64,000 nt of DNA from Aquisphaera insulae. GTDB taxonomy: Bacteria > Planctomycetota > Planctomycetia > Isosphaerales > Isosphaeraceae. The DNA is taken from contig NZ_JAALJH010000040.1 of assembly GCF_011064615.1 (NCBI RefSeq), positions 1 to 64,000 of the forward strand. Reading direction: 5' to 3'. Of the stretch, positions 8,795 to 17,103 are shown one piece after another (position 1 is the stretch's first letter; each line of letters begins with the position of its first letter). Under the pieces are notes generated by a model that saw only the letters and a program-made list of their open reading frames with translations, was not told the origin of the DNA and searched no databases. The position numbers were made by a program, and so were the translations under genes.

Positions 8795-11700
8795 TCAGGG
8801 CGCCGTCCCGAAGGGCCATCGGGGGAACGACAGGTCCATGAGCAGGGCCTGGAAATCCGGCCGTTGTCGGATCGAGGCGAGGTCGGTGTCGTTGCGGAGG
8901 CTGTAGGCGTCGCGATCGCCCCGGGCGATGACGTCCCGGATGCCCTCCATCGCCCGGTCGGCCTCGGTCTGCGCCTCGCCGGCGGCGACCGGTCCCATCC
9001 GTCCGAGGACGCCCGCAAGCAGGGCGTGTCCGCACGCGAGGTTGTAGCGGGTGACGAGCTTGCGAGTGGACTCGGGGATCGAGCCCAGCACGTCGATTTC
9101 CTCGCGGAAGGCCGTCGCGGCCTCGGCCCCGTGCCCGAGGCTCTCCTCGACCCGCCCTTCCAGGACGAGCGCCTGCCCCAGGACGAAGCGGGAGTCCGTC
9201 CTCTCGGGATTGGAGGCCAGCAGCTTGCGGGCCTTCGTCACGGCCTGGCGGGCCGCTTCGCGTGCCTCCTGGAATTGACCGAGGACGACGTGGGTCTTGC
9301 CGAGCCGGCACCGAGCGCTAACCAACCCTTGCTCGTAGTCGTAGACGTCGGGGTTGTCTCGGGCCAGCTCGTCGGCGATCGCCACGGCCTCGCGGGCCGG
9401 CGCCAGGGCCTCGGCGGGTCGGCCGGACGTCTCGAGCGTACTGGCGAGATTGACCAGCGTGATCGAGAGTCCCTCCCGGAACTCCGAGACCGCGGGATGG
9501 GCCTGGGCCAGGCGGCGGTATCCCTCCGCGGCGGCTTCGATCTCCACGATCCCCTCGGCGGACTTGCCGGCGACGTGGCTGAGGAGCAGGCCGAATCTCC
9601 GCCGGCTCGTCGCCAGGTCCGCCTGGTAGCGCATCGACGTCGGATCGGCCTCGACGAGGCGTTGCTGGATCTCCAGCGTCCGCGGCTGCAAACTCCGCGC
9701 CTCTTCCAGCCGGCCGCTGGCGCTAAGGATGAACACCAACTCCTGGTGATTCACCGCCAGGTCGGCGAGGAGGGAGAGGTTCGAGGGATCGTCCCGCACC
9801 AGCGACGTACGCGTCTCCCTGGCCCGTTCGAGCCACGAGATCGCGTCCGCCGGCCGGCCGGACTCGTGAAACATCCGGCCGAGCGCGGCCTCCGCAGCGG
9901 CGAGGTCGGCGCGGTAGGCGGGCTCGGCCCGGGCCAGTTGGTCCAGCCACGCCTGGGCCGCCCGGAAGGTCTCGAGCGCCTCCGCGGACCGGCCGGCCTG
10001 ATTCTGGACGCCGCCCAGCGCGACCATGCTGCGGCCCACCTCCGCCCGGGCCTCGGCGTCCGCGCCCGGCTCCGCCGCGAGCGCCTCGCGGAGGGCCAGC
10101 GCCTCGCGGTATCGGGCGACCGCCTCGTGGACCTTGCCGACCTTGCCCGTCAGCCCGGCCAGCTCGAACTGGGCCCTCGCCAGCGCCCGCCGCGAGGTCC
10201 GGTCGGATCGCTCTTTCAGGAGCGAGCCGAGCCTGCCGTAGAAGTCCGCCGCCGACCGGAGCAGCCGATCGCGCAAGTCCTTGAACCGGCTCTCCCTGAG
10301 CAGGAAATCCTCGCTGACGCCGGTGTGGAAGGTCCGGATGGCCTCCATGGCCAGGTCGAACCGCTCCTGCACCCGCGTCTTCTCCGCGGCCAGGTCGGCG
10401 TTGACCGCCCCGAGGCGAGCATTGAGCGAGCGGAGCTCGACGTTGGCCCTGGCCTGGACCGCGGCCACCGCCCCCAGCCCGAGGAGGGCCGCCAGCCCGG
10501 CGACGGCGCCGGCCCAGACGATCGTCCGGTTGCGACGCGCCCAGCGGCGAGCCCGCGACCGGATCGGCTCGGGATACGCGGAGACCGGCTCGTCGGCCAT
10601 CCAGAGCTCCAGGTCTTCCGCCAGGGCCCTCGGCGTCGCGTAGCGATCCTCCGGCCGGGTGGCCATGGCCTTCAGGCAGATCGCCTCCAGGGGCCTGCTG
10701 AGCGAGGGATCGTGCCGGCTGGGCCGATCGAAGGTCCCTGCCATCACGGCCCGGAGGATCGCCGCCACGTCCTCGCCCTGGAAGGGGGGCACGCCGGTCA
10801 GGAGGCAGTAGAGCGTGGCGCCCAGGCTGTAGACGTCGGACCTGGGCCCCAGGACGTCGAGCGCCCCGGCGGCCTGCTCCGGGCTCATGTAGGCCGGCGT
10901 CCCGAGGGCCGATCCGGGGAGCGTCGATGAGGACCCGCCGGCGAGCGTGGCGGTGAGCACCGGCTCGACCGCGGTCGGGGCCTCGCGGCCGATCACCTTG
11001 GCCAGCCCCCAGTCCACCACCAGGGTCTCGCCATGCTTCCCCAGGACGATGTTCGACGGCTTGAGGTCGCGGTGGATGATCCCCCGCGAGTGGGCGTAGT
11101 CGATCGCGTTGCAGACGTCCAGGAAGCGGCGGAGCAGCCTCCGCAGCTCGAGCGACCGACGGCCGGCGTCGCCCCGGATCGCGTCGTCCCGGTGGAACCG
11201 ATCGATCGCCTCCTTGAGCGAGTCGCCGCGGATGAACCGCATGGCGTAGTACGGGCGGCCGTCGGCATACGAGCCCAGGCTGTAGACCGGGACGATGCCG
11301 GGATGTTCCAACCCGCCGGTGATCCTGGCCTCGGCCACGAATCGCTGGCGGCTGGTGGGGTCGTCGGCGATCTGATCCTGGATCTGCTTGAGGGCGACTT
11401 CCCGGTGCAGCTCGGCATCCAGGGCCACGAAGACGGCCCCGAGGCCACCCCGGGCGTGAGGCCGGAGCACCCGGAAACGCTGGCCGTCGCTCGCGAGGCC
11501 GGAGGGGACATGGGCCGCCGTGCGGTCGTCGTCCTCGCCCGGGTCGACCTCGGTGGCCGAAAGGCCGGGCCCCCTTTCCTTGCCGGGGAGCGGGTATGTG
11601 GTATCCGGGCGCGGATCCCTCAGGGCGGCCAGCCGGGCCCGTGTCGCCCGGCTGGCGGGGACGGCGGACAGGCTCTTCTCCACGTCGCCGCCGTGCCTTT

Positions 11701-11896
11701 TCAGGTGGCGCGTCACCAGGGCCTCGATCGCCGACCGGTCCTGCGCATCCAGGTCGCCGCGGGCCTCGAGATGCTCGGCCAGCGGCCGGGTCCTGTCCCG
11801 GGTCCACGCCTGGAACGCGGCGACGAGCTGCCCCTGCTCGATCAGCCCATTCTGCAGCGCCAGGAGCCCGAAGAGCAGATCACGCGTGGCGGCCAT
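8795..11896 (-). CDS. Transmembrane Ser/Thr protein kinase with TPR region (DWG variant)
   Basis: A 1033-residue kinase. The ATG at 11896 is chosen because GGAG lies 8 bases upstream and because the paralogue at 12258-15929 starts at the matching point. Residues 1-90 form a helical N-terminal domain shared only with that paralogue. The kinase spans about 139-420: RGGLGAVFVALD as glycine loop, Lys170, HRDLKPSN from 275, then VVDWGLAK with DWG at 295-297 in place of DFG, and SPEQ. A single membrane helix lies near 465-485. A coiled segment and TPR-like repeats follow to the end and should lie on the other side of the membrane. The ligand is unknown. It was probably formed together with its neighbour by tandem duplication. 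Confidence 0.88.
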   Translation of the reverse strand: MAATRDLLFGLLALQNGLIEQGQLVAAFQAWTRDRTRPLAEHLEARGDLDAQDRSAIEALVTRHLKRHGGDVEKSLSAVPASRATRARLAALRDPRPDTTYPLPGKERGPGLSATEVDPGEDDDRTAAHVPSGLASDGQRFRVLRPHARGGLGAVFVALDAELHREVALKQIQDQIADDPTSRQRFVAEARITGGLEHPGIVPVYSLGSYADGRPYYAMRFIRGDSLKEAIDRFHRDDAIRGDAGRRSLELRRLLRRFLDVCNAIDYAHSRGIIHRDLKPSNIVLGKHGETLVVDWGLAKVIGREAPTAVEPVLTATLAGGSSSTLPGSALGTPAYMSPEQAAGALDVLGPRSDVYSLGATLYCLLTGVPPFQGEDVAAILRAVMAGTFDRPSRHDPSLSRPLEAICLKAMATRPEDRYATPRALAEDLELWMADEPVSAYPEPIRSRARRWARRNRTIVWAGAVAGLAALLGLGAVAAVQARANVELRSLNARLGAVNADLAAEKTRVQERFDLAMEAIRTFHTGVSEDFLLRESRFKDLRDRLLRSAADFYGRLGSLLKERSDRTSRRALARAQFELAGLTGKVGKVHEAVARYREALALREALAAEPGADAEARAEVGRSMVALGGVQNQAGRSAEALETFRAAQAWLDQLARAEPAYRADLAAAEAALGRMFHESGRPADAISWLERARETRTSLVRDDPSNLSLLADLAVNHQELVFILSASGRLEEARSLQPRTLEIQQRLVEADPTSMRYQADLATSRRRFGLLLSHVAGKSAEGIVEIEAAAEGYRRLAQAHPAVSEFREGLSITLVNLASTLETSGRPAEALAPAREAVAIADELARDNPDVYDYEQGLVSARCRLGKTHVVLGQFQEAREAARQAVTKARKLLASNPERTDSRFVLGQALVLEGRVEESLGHGAEAATAFREEIDVLGSIPESTRKLVTRYNLACGHALLAGVLGRMGPVAAGEAQTEADRAMEGIRDVIARGDRDAYSLRNDTDLASIRQRPDFQALLMDLSFPRWPFGTAP

Positions 11897-12087
11897 GGAC
11901 TCGTCTCCGGGGATCCAGCAAGGCTCTCGTGCCACGCCATCGGGTCGAGGGGCCGGGGATCGGCCCCGAGGTCGATTGCATTCTCGCCGGATTACACGCC
12001 AAGGAAAGCCCCCAATCCCCGGCAGCACGGGATGGGACGGCGCCTGCACGCACTCCGAGGATCAATTCCCATGCCGGCCGACTCCGA

Positions 12088-12182
12088 AACAAGGGGGAGC
12101 TGTTCAAGGTCGTCATCCGCGGGTCGCTGGTCCCGAATCCGGCCGTCCATTCGCGCCCTCTGCGAGCTCTTCTTCCGAGGCC
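12088..12182 (+). pseudogene. Remnant of a tetR gene, paralogous to 16396-17103
   Basis: Two blocks match the intact tetR further along, in the same order. Bases 12088-12140 match 16594-16646 with 46 of 53 identical; this is the end of the HTH domain, NKxELFKxVIRxSLxPN. Bases 12163-12182 match 17019-17038 with 19 of 20 identical; this is the C-terminal ELFFRG. About 370 bases are missing in between and the two blocks are in different reading frames, so the gene is dead. It sits upstream of and divergent from the kinase at 8795-11896, just as intact tetR sits relative to the kinase at 12258-15929. The remaining part of the 361-bp gap holds nothing else recognisable. Confidence 0.75.
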
Positions 12183-12257
12183 GATCGCCTCTGCGCATCG
12201 GCTTCCCGGGAGCCCGCCTCGGAGGGGTGTGTTGTTTGCGATGGCGCGATCGCCGAA

Positions 12258-15200
12258 TCAGGGGGTGGGGGTGCGGGCGAACGGATCGGCCGGGAATGAG
12301 AGGTCGAGCAGGAGGGTGCGGAATTCGTCGCGGTCGCGGAGGGGTTTCAGGGCCGGCTCGTGGCGGTAGAGGGGCGTATTGCGGAATCCCATCGCGGCCG
12401 CCCGGCGGAGGGCATGAAGTGCCTGGCCGTCCAGGACGTTCGACTCCGAGGTCGATGCGTTCGGGTTGGTGAGACGGGCGGTGGCCAGCGTGGCGAGGGC
12501 GCATGCGGTCCCGAACCAGTCGTTGCCGCTACGGGCGGGCAGGGCCTCGAACAGATCGAGGGCGCGGCGGGAGGCGGCAACGGCTCCGGCCGTGTCGCCG
12601 GCGTCGAGTGCGAGCTGGGCGCGGCGGCGGAGGACCGCGGCGAGTTGGGCGCGAACGGGGGTCGCCCGCGGTTGGGCCCGGACCAGGGCCTCGGCCAGCG
12701 AGATGGCCCGGTCGATGAGGCTGATGGCCTCGGAGCGGCTGCCCTGGTCGCGGAGGGCGTCGGAGGAGGCGATCAGGGCGAACACGAGATTGGTCCTGTG
12801 GTCGGGGACATCGGGGCTGTCCCGGACGAGGGTTTCGAAGGTCGGTCGCGCCCGCTCCAGCTCGGCGAGGGCCTCCGAGGGCCTGCCCGCGGTGGTGAGG
12901 AGCCTGGCCATCGCGCAATGGGCCAGGGCCAGGTCGCGGCGGATATCGGGGGCGGCCTGCTGCCGCTCGGGCAGGGCCTGGAGGATCTCGATCGAGGCAC
13001 GATGTTCGGCCATGGCCCCGGCCGTGTCGCCGGCCAGCTCCAGCAGGTTCCCGGAGACGGTGTGGGCGACGGAGAGTTCCCGCCGGTACAGGACGACGTT
13101 GGGGTGCTGCTTCGCCAGCATCTCCAGCAGCGCCAGGGCGCGTCGCTGTTCGGCCATCGCCTCGCCTCGGGTGCCGGCCCTCTCCAGCAGCCTGCCGTAT
13201 CGGGCGTGGATCGAGGCAAGGGTCTGGCGATAGTCAGGGACCTCGGGGTGTTGCGCGGCCAGGGCCAGGAGGATCTCCCGGCTGCGTCGAAGTTCGGCCT
13301 TCGCCCCGGCCGTGTCGCCGGTCCGTTCCAGGAGGCCGGCGACGAACGTATGGCTGACGGCCAGGTCGCGACTGTACTGGGGGACTTCCGGGTGCTCCTC
13401 GGCCAGGGTACGGATCAGCTCCTGGAGCCGACGATCCGCGGCGAGGGCCCCGGCCGTGTCACCGGACTTCTCCAGCAGGGTGCCGATCGCGCCATGGCTG
13501 ACGGCCAGCTCGTAGCGAAGGGAGGTGACGCCGGAATACCTCTCGGCGAGGGCCCTGGAGATCTCGAGGGCCTGTCGCGACTCGGCCAGCGCCCCCGTCA
13601 GGTCACCGGCCCGCTCGAGCAGGCGGCCGACCCAGGCCCGACCGACGGCCAGCTCGCGACGATAGGAGGCGACGTCCGGGTATTCCTCGGCAAGGGGCTG
13701 AAGGAGCTTGATGGCCGCGCGGTGTTCGGCGAGCGACGCGGCCAGGTCGCCGGACCTTTCGAGGATCTCGCCGACGAGGGTGTGGGCGGCGGCGAGATCC
13801 CGCCGGTCGGCGGGCGGTGCACCCTCCTCGCGGGCGAGGGCTTCGCGCACGGTTCGGCCGCGGCGATAGGCCTCGAGCGCTCGCGGGTTCGCGCCGGTCG
13901 CCGCCAGGACCAGGCCCTCCCGGATCAGGGACGTGCCCAGGACGCGGCGGGCTTCGCTCGTCGCGGCCGGGCCGGATGCGAGCGGCTCGGTCAGGGCGAC
14001 CGCCTCCTGATGCGCCGCCAGGGCACCGGTGAGGTTGCCGAGTTGCCTCGCCACCGCTCCCCACTCGTTCATCGCCTCGGCGAGCGCGAGCGGCGTCGCC
14101 GGGCCCGAGCCCGGCTGGGCCGCCAGTTCGCGACGCAGCGCCACCGCCTTGCCGTAGGCGGCCAGGGACTCCGGCTTCTGGCCGACCTGTTCGATGAGCT
14201 TGCCGAGGGCCATGTAGGATTCGGCCAGCATGGCCTTCGACGCCGGGTCGGGCCGGCCTTCGAGGAGCTCGCCGAGCCGGTCGTAGAACTTGCGGGCGGA
14301 GCCGAGGAGCCGGTCGCGGAGGGGGCGAAGGCGATCCTCCTTGAGCGCCTCGGCGTCCTCGACGCCTTGCTTGAACGAGCGGATGGCGTCGCGGGCCAGT
14401 TCGAAGCGAGCCTGGACCTGGGCGTTGGCCTCGGCCAGGGCCGTGTTGGCGGCCTCCAGCTCGCCGTTCTTGGTCGCCAGGGCGGCCCGGCCCTGCGTCT
14501 GGACCGCGGCCACCGAGCCCAGGCCGATCAGCGCCACCAGACCGGCCGCCGCCATGGCCGTCACGGCCGTGCGATGCCGCGTCAGCCAGCGGGTCGCGGT
14601 GCGGGTCCAGGGCTCCGGGTAGGCCGCAACCGGCTCGTCGGCCAGCCATCGCTCGATGTCCTCGGCCAGCGCGCGGGCGGTGGCGTATCGGTCGTCTGGC
14701 TTCGTGGCCATCGCCCTCAGGCAGATCGCCTCCAGCGCCGCGTCGAGGGTCGGCTCGATCCGGCTCGGGGCGGGGAACCGCCCGGCCTGCACGTCGCGCA
14801 GCAGGGCGCCCAGGTCGTTCCCCCCGAACGGGGCGCGGCCGACCAGCAGGGTGTAGAGCGTGGCGCCCAGGCTGTAGACGTCGGAGGGCGGCCCCATCGC
14901 CTCCAGGTCGCCCCGGGCCTGTTCGGGGCACATGTAGGCCGGTGTGCCGATCGCCGAGCCGGGCAGGGTCTCCGCCGAGCCGCTGGCCGATGAGGGGACC
15001 AGGGGACGCTCCTCGGTCGGCTCGAGCGCCTCCCCCTTCCCCCTCGCCTTCGCGAGCCCCCAGTCGACGACCAGGGTCTCGCCGTGCTTGCCCACGATCA
15101 CGTTGCCCGGCTTGATGTCGCGGTGCAGCACCCCGCGGCTGTGGGCATAATCGATCGCGTTGCAGACGTCCAGGAACCGCCCGAGCAGCTTGCGCCGCTC

Positions 15201-15929
15201 CAGCGAGCGTCGGCCGGGATCGGCCCTCATCGAGGCGTCCTGGTGGAAGCGTTCGATCGCCTCCTTGAGCGAGTCGCCCCGGATGAACCGCATCGCGTAG
15301 TAGGGCCGGCCGTCGGCGTGCGCCCCGAGCCCGTACACCGGCACGATCCCCGGATGTTCGAGCCCCCCCGTGATCTCCGCCTCGAGCAGGAATCGCTGGC
15401 GGCTGGTGGGGTCATCGGCGTGGTTGTCCAGGATCTGCTTGAGGGCGACCTCCCGATTCAGCTCGTCGTCGAGCGCCACGAAGACGGCCCCCAGGCCGCC
15501 CCGGGCATGGGGCCGGAGGACGCGGAAGCGCTGGCCGTCGGCCGTGCTCGAGCCGATGGAATACGCGGCCGTGGCGACGACGAACCCGTCCCCCCCGCCC
15601 GACCCGGAGTCGGCCGCGACCCGGGTCATGGTGGCGGTCAGCTCGGCGTCGTTCAGGGCCTCGATCCGCTCGCGCGTGGAGCGACCCACGGGCAGGGAGG
15701 CGAGGCTGTGCTCCGCGTCGTCGCCGAACTTCCTGAGGTGCAGGGCAACCATCGCCTCGACGCCGGCGCGGGCCGTGTCATCGAGATCGCCGCGCTCGAT
15801 GACGTAATCGGCCAGGGGGCGGGACCGGTCCCGGCTCCAGGCCTGGAAGGCGGCGATGAGCTGGGCCTGGTCGATCAGGCCGTTCTGCGAGGAGAGCAGC
15901 GCGAACAGGATGTCGTGATGGGAGGCCAT
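12258..15929 (-). CDS. Transmembrane Ser/Thr protein kinase with extended TPR array (DWG variant)
   Basis: A 1223-residue paralogue of the kinase at 8795. The ATG at 15929 (MASHHDILFALL) matches the neighbour's MAATRDLLFGLL. The kinase domain covers about 130-410: RGGLGAVFVALD, Lys164, HRDIKPGN from 269, and DWG at 289-291 instead of DFG. A membrane helix lies near 455-475. It is followed by a regular array of roughly 42-residue TPR-like repeats, each carrying a 'DTAGAxAExR' turn, more repeats than the neighbour has. At DNA level the repeat shows as a recurring 'gccccggccgtgtcgccg' on the plus strand. The array probably expanded by internal duplication. Its role is probably to sense or bind a partner; the ligand is unknown. 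Divergent from the TetR operon. Confidence 0.88.
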   Translation of the reverse strand: MASHHDILFALLSSQNGLIDQAQLIAAFQAWSRDRSRPLADYVIERGDLDDTARAGVEAMVALHLRKFGDDAEHSLASLPVGRSTRERIEALNDAELTATMTRVAADSGSGGGDGFVVATAAYSIGSSTADGQRFRVLRPHARGGLGAVFVALDDELNREVALKQILDNHADDPTSRQRFLLEAEITGGLEHPGIVPVYGLGAHADGRPYYAMRFIRGDSLKEAIERFHQDASMRADPGRRSLERRKLLGRFLDVCNAIDYAHSRGVLHRDIKPGNVIVGKHGETLVVDWGLAKARGKGEALEPTEERPLVPSSASGSAETLPGSAIGTPAYMCPEQARGDLEAMGPPSDVYSLGATLYTLLVGRAPFGGNDLGALLRDVQAGRFPAPSRIEPTLDAALEAICLRAMATKPDDRYATARALAEDIERWLADEPVAAYPEPWTRTATRWLTRHRTAVTAMAAAGLVALIGLGSVAAVQTQGRAALATKNGELEAANTALAEANAQVQARFELARDAIRSFKQGVEDAEALKEDRLRPLRDRLLGSARKFYDRLGELLEGRPDPASKAMLAESYMALGKLIEQVGQKPESLAAYGKAVALRRELAAQPGSGPATPLALAEAMNEWGAVARQLGNLTGALAAHQEAVALTEPLASGPAATSEARRVLGTSLIREGLVLAATGANPRALEAYRRGRTVREALAREEGAPPADRRDLAAAHTLVGEILERSGDLAASLAEHRAAIKLLQPLAEEYPDVASYRRELAVGRAWVGRLLERAGDLTGALAESRQALEISRALAERYSGVTSLRYELAVSHGAIGTLLEKSGDTAGALAADRRLQELIRTLAEEHPEVPQYSRDLAVSHTFVAGLLERTGDTAGAKAELRRSREILLALAAQHPEVPDYRQTLASIHARYGRLLERAGTRGEAMAEQRRALALLEMLAKQHPNVVLYRRELSVAHTVSGNLLELAGDTAGAMAEHRASIEILQALPERQQAAPDIRRDLALAHCAMARLLTTAGRPSEALAELERARPTFETLVRDSPDVPDHRTNLVFALIASSDALRDQGSRSEAISLIDRAISLAEALVRAQPRATPVRAQLAAVLRRRAQLALDAGDTAGAVAASRRALDLFEALPARSGNDWFGTACALATLATARLTNPNASTSESNVLDGQALHALRRAAAMGFRNTPLYRHEPALKPLRDRDEFRTLLLDLSFPADPFARTPTP

Positions 15930-16320
15930 GCGAGAGGTGCTCCGACGGCGTGCAGCCGGCCGCGCCCGTGGCGGCCGGTCCTGGATCGGGCGTCGATTCG
16001 AGGACGGCTCGACGATACCATCGCATGTCCATCGGGCCAATCCCAGCCGCCGAGAGCGGGTTCACCTCGCGGCGGGCGTAACCACAGCCGTCGTTACGGC
16101 TTCCCTCCGCCGGAACCCCGCAATCGGATCCAACCCGGCGGCCGCCATGTCGGCGGGGGGGCGGCGCGGCCCAAGGCCCGATCGCCGGGCCGACGTGCCC
16201 GCGATGCCACGCCCATTCCGAGCTCCCTCGACGAGAATGTCCCCCCCGTGAACGTCGGCGGCGACGGCCTCTCGAAACCGCCCCGGATGACTCGCCCACG
16301 GGGGGCCGATCCATCTCCGC
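15930..16320. other. Intergenic region between divergent kinase and tetR
   Basis: About 390 bases without a supportable gene between the kinase start and the tetR promoter. It is GC-rich with no low-complexity tract. Apart from the promoter and operator annotated just downstream, no convincing site was recognised, including for the kinase gene. Confidence 0.5.
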
Positions 16321-16348
16321 TTGACTCCTCCGTGGCGGATCGTAGAAT
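16321..16348 (+). promoter_or_regulatory. Sigma-70-type promoter of the tetR-ybhGFSR-like operon
   Basis: TTGACT at 16321-16326 and TAGAAT at 16343-16348 are separated by 16 bases. Both differ from consensus by one position. The stretch is AT-rich in an otherwise GC-rich region. The predicted start of transcription falls inside the palindromic operator immediately downstream, and tetR begins at 16396. Confidence 0.65.
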
Positions 16349-16350
16349 CT

Positions 16351-16374
16351 TAATAACTAATCGGTCAGTTATTA
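16351..16374. promoter_or_regulatory. Palindromic TetR-type operator
   Basis: Perfect 8-base arms TAATAACT and AGTTATTA are separated by 8 bases. The element begins 2 bases after the -10 box, so a bound dimer would block transcription. This position and shape are typical of autoregulated TetR-family genes; the next gene encodes such a regulator. Confidence 0.75.
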
Positions 16375-16395
16375 GATGGCTCGAGGAGGCCGAGC

Positions 16396-17103
16396 ATGTC
16401 CGAAGACGGCGGTTCGACGGAGGCCGCGGCGACGTCCGAGAGGAAGTGGGCCCGGAGGAAGCAGGCGCGGCCGGGGGAGCTGATCGCGGCGGCGCTCGCG
16501 TGCTTCTCGGAGCGGGGGTTCGCGGCGACGCGGCTGGAGGACGTGGCGGCGCGGGCGGGCGTGACGAAGGGGACGGTCTACCTGTACTTCCCCAACAAGG
16601 AGGAGCTGTTCAAGGCCGTGATCCGCGAATCGCTGCTCCCGAATCTGGAGGAGGCCCTCCGGGGCGCGGCGGTGGCGGGCGAAGATCCGGAGGCCCGGCT
16701 GAGGCGGCTGGTGGGATTCATGGTCGGCAAGGTGCTGGGCTCGCCGCTGGCGGTGATCCCCAAGCTGGTGATCGCCGAGGCGTCGAACTTCCCGGAGCTC
16801 GCGAAGTTCTACCTGGACGAGGTGATCTCGCGAGGCCGTCGGTATGTGGTGGATGCCATCCGCGAGGGGATCGGGCGCGGGCAGTTTCGCGAGGTCGATC
16901 CCGAGCACGCGTTCTTCAGCCTGGTGGCGCCGATCCTGCTGACGGCGATCTGGAGCAAGTCGTTCGGGCCGGTGGACGACCATCCGCTGGACGGCCCCGC
17001 GATGATCGGCGACCACCTCGAGCTCTTCTTCCGCGGCCTGGCTCCGGGGCCGGCAACCGCGGGATCGAGTCGTACTCGTGAGGCGAGAAGGAGCAAGCGA
17101 TGA
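16396..17103 (+). CDS. TetR/AcrR-family transcriptional regulator
   Basis: A 235-residue repressor. GAGGAGG lies 6 bases before the ATG. Residues about 27-80 form the TetR HTH: ELIAAALACFSERGFAATRL, then VAARAGVTKGTVYLYFPNKEELF, all canonical. The C-terminal ligand domain resembles the CecR/YbiH type (TetR_C) with ELFFRGL near the end. It is the first gene of an operon with the four export genes and overlaps the next start by 4 bases (ATGA). In E. coli the related CecR controls ybhGFSR, and the same gene set follows here. It probably represses its own operon through the palindrome at 16351-16374 until a drug-like ligand binds. A decayed paralogue lies at 12088-12182. Confidence 0.88.
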   Translation: MSEDGGSTEAAATSERKWARRKQARPGELIAAALACFSERGFAATRLEDVAARAGVTKGTVYLYFPNKEELFKAVIRESLLPNLEEALRGAAVAGEDPEARLRRLVGFMVGKVLGSPLAVIPKLVIAEASNFPELAKFYLDEVISRGRRYVVDAIREGIGRGQFREVDPEHAFFSLVAPILLTAIWSKSFGPVDDHPLDGPAMIGDHLELFFRGLAPGPATAGSSRTREARRSKR

